Of a stretch of 64,000 nucleotides of DNA, positions 62,067 through 64,000 are shown one piece after another. Location of the stretch: NCBI GenBank assembly GCA_003428585.1, contig QVQC01000026.1, positions 62,001 to 126,000 on the forward strand. The letters run 5' to 3'. This stretch comes from Nioella halotolerans. Its GTDB lineage: Bacteria > Pseudomonadota > Alphaproteobacteria > Rhodobacterales > Rhodobacteraceae. The notes below the pieces were generated by a model that did no database searches, was not told the DNA's origin, and worked only from the letters and a program-made list of their open reading frames with translations. Position 1 is the stretch's first letter. The number at the start of each line of letters is the position of its first letter. A program made the translations under genes and the position numbers.

Positions 62067-63043
62067 CAGCGCATCTCCTTCTGGGCCTGGCGGATGTTCC
62101 AGACCATGACCGGCAACACCACGACCATGATCACCACGGCCACCGCGGTGGCGCGTCCGTCATCGCGGAACATGAAGCTCATCATGTAGCTGGGCAGGAT
62201 ATCGGTTCCGAAATTGCCCCCGGTCATCGTGTAGACGATGTCGAAGACCTTCAGCACGAGGATGGTGATCGTCGTCCAGACCACCACGATGGTGCCCATG
62301 ATCTGCGGCACCTTGATCTTGAAGAACAGCTGGAACGGGTTGGCGCCGTCGATGATTGCCGCCTCGATGGTTTCCTCTGGGATGCCGCGCAAGGCGGCCG
62401 ACAGGATCACCATGGCGAAACCGGTCTGGATCCACACGAGGATGAACATCAGGAAGAAGTTGTTCCAGAACGGGATCTGCACCGGGTCGACCGGCGACAG
62501 ACCGATCACGTCGCGCACGGCGTTGATGATGCCGATATCGGGATCGCCGGCATAGACGAACTTCCAGATCAGCGAGGCGCCCACGAAAGAGATCGCCATC
62601 GGCATGAAGATCAGCGACTTTGCGATGTTGCCCCATGACAGCCGGTCGGTCAGCTGGGCAACGACCAGCCCGATGAAGGTGGCGGCGGCGGGCACGAACA
62701 GCACCCAGAGCGCGTTGTTGAACAGCGCCGTCTGGAAGCCGGGGTCACCCGAAAGCGTCGCGTAGTTGCCGGCGCCGATGAACTCGTCTCCCGCGCGGTT
62801 GTAAAGCGACCGGACGAAGCTGCCGACGACCGGGTAGACGAGGTAGATCCCGAGGATCGCGATCGCGGGAAAAAGAAACAGCCATGGCCGCACGGCGGTG
62901 GCGCGGTTGATATTGCGCCCGGCATGCGGGCCGCGGGCCGGAAAGATCACTTTGTCGAGAACAAGGTTCGCGGCGTAGAAATAGCCCACGCAGCCGAACA
63001 CACCGACAAGAATGGTAATGATGCCTTGAAGCAACGGTGACAT
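62066..63043 (-). CDS. aglF: Alpha-glucoside ABC transporter permease AglF
   Basis: This 325-residue MalF-type permease has six or more membrane segments and the EAA motif in LRGIPEETIEAAIIDGANPF. An extra N-terminal helix (LLQGIITILVGVFGCVGYF) precedes the core. It pairs with AglG. It follows aglE by 72 bp, a gap usual for binding-protein genes that are expressed more strongly. Confidence 0.93.
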   Translation of the reverse strand: MSPLLQGIITILVGVFGCVGYFYAANLVLDKVIFPARGPHAGRNINRATAVRPWLFLFPAIAILGIYLVYPVVGSFVRSLYNRAGDEFIGAGNYATLSGDPGFQTALFNNALWVLFVPAAATFIGLVVAQLTDRLSWGNIAKSLIFMPMAISFVGASLIWKFVYAGDPDIGIINAVRDVIGLSPVDPVQIPFWNNFFLMFILVWIQTGFAMVILSAALRGIPEETIEAAIIDGANPFQLFFKIKVPQIMGTIVVVWTTITILVLKVFDIVYTMTGGNFGTDILPSYMMSFMFRDDGRATAVAVVIMVVVLPVMVWNIRQAQKEMR

Positions 63044-63115
63044 GACCGGCCCTCCCCTCGCTGGTCAGAAAGATCCGGGCGGCGACTGGGCCGCCCGGGT
63101 CGACATGCGCTGTTC

Positions 63116-64000
63116 TTATTGGATCGAGTCCCAGCGATCCTGGATCATGCTGGCCACTTCGCCGGCCGCATCGCCGGAGACGTAGTCGACCATGCCGGTC
63201 CAGAAGGCGCCGGCGCCGATCTCACCCGGCATCAGGTCCGACGCGTCGAAGCGGAACGTGGTCGCATCGAGCAGAACCTCGTTCATCGCGCGCTGCGACT
63301 CGGTCGGGAAGACGTCGAGGTTGACACCGCTATGGGGCGTCAGGAAGCCCGACTGCGCCATCCACAGCTCATGCGCGATAGGGGTCTGGAGAAACTCGAT
63401 CAGCGCATGCGACGCGTCCGAATCCTCGGTGATCGCCCACACCGTGCCGGCGCCGAGCACCGGGTTGCCAAGATCCTCTTCCTCGTAGGAGGGGAAGTAG
63501 AAGAAATCGGCTTCCGAGTTTTCCGGGAAGAAGGTCGGGATGAAGGAGGCCTGGCGGTGCATGTAGCATTCCGCCGGGTAGGTGAAGAGGCCCGCCGGGC
63601 TGTCGCGGAAATCGGTGGTCGCCACCGCGCTGGATCCGCCGGACACGTAATCGTCGTTCAACGCGAACTGGCCAAAGGTTTCGATCGCGTTGACCACACG
63701 CGGGTCATCGAAGGGGATCTCGTTGGTGACCCACTGGTCGTAGACCTCGGGCGGTTGCGTGCGCAGCATCAGGTCCTCGACCCAGTCGGTGGCCGGCCAG
63801 CCGGTGGCCGCGCCGGACCCCAGCCCGATGCACCACGGCGTGCCGCCATCGGCAACGATCTGGTCGCTGAGCGCGATCAGGTCTTCCATGCTTTGCGGGA
63901 TCTCGTAGCCCATCTCGTCGAAGGCTTCGGGGCTGTACCAGACCAGCGATTTCACATCGACCTTGTAGAAGAACCCGTAGAGGTCCTCCTGCCCGTCCTC
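63116..64000 (-). CDS. aglE: Alpha-glucoside ABC transporter substrate-binding protein (5' end cut)
   Basis: The last 294 codons of an extracellular solute-binding protein (AglE/MalE type) are present; the gene runs off the window, so its signal peptide and start are missing. Conserved features: SLVWYSPEAFDEMGYEIPQS, WPATDWVEDLMLR and a C-terminal DRWDSIQ. Full-length AglE is about 450 residues. It is the first structural gene of the agl operon; its promoter and any aglR regulator lie beyond the window. Confidence 0.92.
   Translation of the reverse strand, partial: EDGQEDLYGFFYKVDVKSLVWYSPEAFDEMGYEIPQSMEDLIALSDQIVADGGTPWCIGLGSGAATGWPATDWVEDLMLRTQPPEVYDQWVTNEIPFDDPRVVNAIETFGQFALNDDYVSGGSSAVATTDFRDSPAGLFTYPAECYMHRQASFIPTFFPENSEADFFYFPSYEEEDLGNPVLGAGTVWAITEDSDASHALIEFLQTPIAHELWMAQSGFLTPHSGVNLDVFPTESQRAMNEVLLDATTFRFDASDLMPGEIGAGAFWTGMVDYVSGDAAGEVASMIQDRWDSIQ

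Noticed and set aside
1..64000. tRNA genes, insertion sequences, prophage, CRISPR arrays or attachment sites
   Set aside because: I looked for TTCGA-loop tRNA patterns, transposase-like frames, terminal inverted repeats and regularly spaced repeats and found none.

Overview
The window is a high-GC, densely coding chromosomal segment from an alphaproteobacterium, most likely order Rhodobacterales (Roseobacter group). This rests on gene content and order: an alpha-glucoside aglEFGAK operon, heterotetrameric sarcosine oxidase soxBDAG, ccmI-ruvX-DUF1289, a zapA-coiled-coil pair, an AcpP/KAS/LpxD cassette and a 4Fe-4S type PurF. Sequence signals agree: a GTTC-N7-GTTC SOS box and a CTGC-N4-GCAG PhaR-type operator. 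I see no tRNA or rRNA genes, insertion sequences, prophage or CRISPR arrays. It reads as core genome with few signs of transfer.

Layout. 1-4.2 kb: the end of a branched-chain-type ABC importer (livM-livG-livF) overlapping a 4-hydroxybenzoyl-CoA-type thioesterase and a RidA protein, then an endonuclease/phosphatase-fold protein. 4.2-8 kb: a PHA synthase behind a PhaR-like palindrome, converging on an acyl-CoA synthetase. 8-11.7 kb: an ABC exporter, a 60-residue protein, a class-I-amidotransferase-type hydrolase and GlcG. 11.8-19.4 kb (minus strand): zwf-pgl-pgi (oxidative pentose phosphate/Entner-Doudoroff entry), a photolyase with an SOS box, and malate synthase G. 19.6-25 kb (plus): radical SAM protein, PqiA-like protein, radA, cvpA, purF and DUF1284. 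25-25.4 kb: a highly structured intergenic region of unknown function. 25.4-37 kb: bioY, an SDR, zapA with a ZauP-like partner, transketolase, an Atm1-type exporter, a large LysM protein with an internal duplication, a LOG-family protein, RarD and SodB. 37.2-42.6 kb: the soxBDAG operon. 42.8-48 kb: ccmI-ruvX-DUF1289 converging on ccmF-ccmH-paaG. 48.2-51 kb: a HerA-like ATPase, a 517-bp gap with two candidate small RNAs, and an IalB-family protein. 51-56.2 kb: KAS, ACP and LpxD, then an L,D-transpeptidase divergent from a YcbK-type peptidase. 56.2-64 kb: a PfkB kinase, an HSD10-like dehydrogenase and aglK-A-G-F-E, with aglE cut by the window end.

How the parts connect. Alpha-glucosides imported by AglEFGK are hydrolysed by AglA to glucose, which would enter through the Zwf/Pgl branch with Pgi and transketolase as links. 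Storage polymer (PhaC) and acyl-CoA enzymes (acyl-CoA synthetase, PaaG-like, HSD10-like) indicate active fatty-acid or aromatic-acid metabolism. Malate synthase G with GlcG handles glyoxylate. Sarcosine oxidase suggests use of methylated glycines. The most interesting non-coding signals are the SOS box at the photolyase, the PhaR-like operator at an isolated phaC, a PHO-box-like repeat before purF, a LacI-type palindrome before zwf, the two candidate sRNAs near 49.9-50.1 kb and the structured region at 25.0-25.4 kb. All of these are read by eye and have not been tested computationally.
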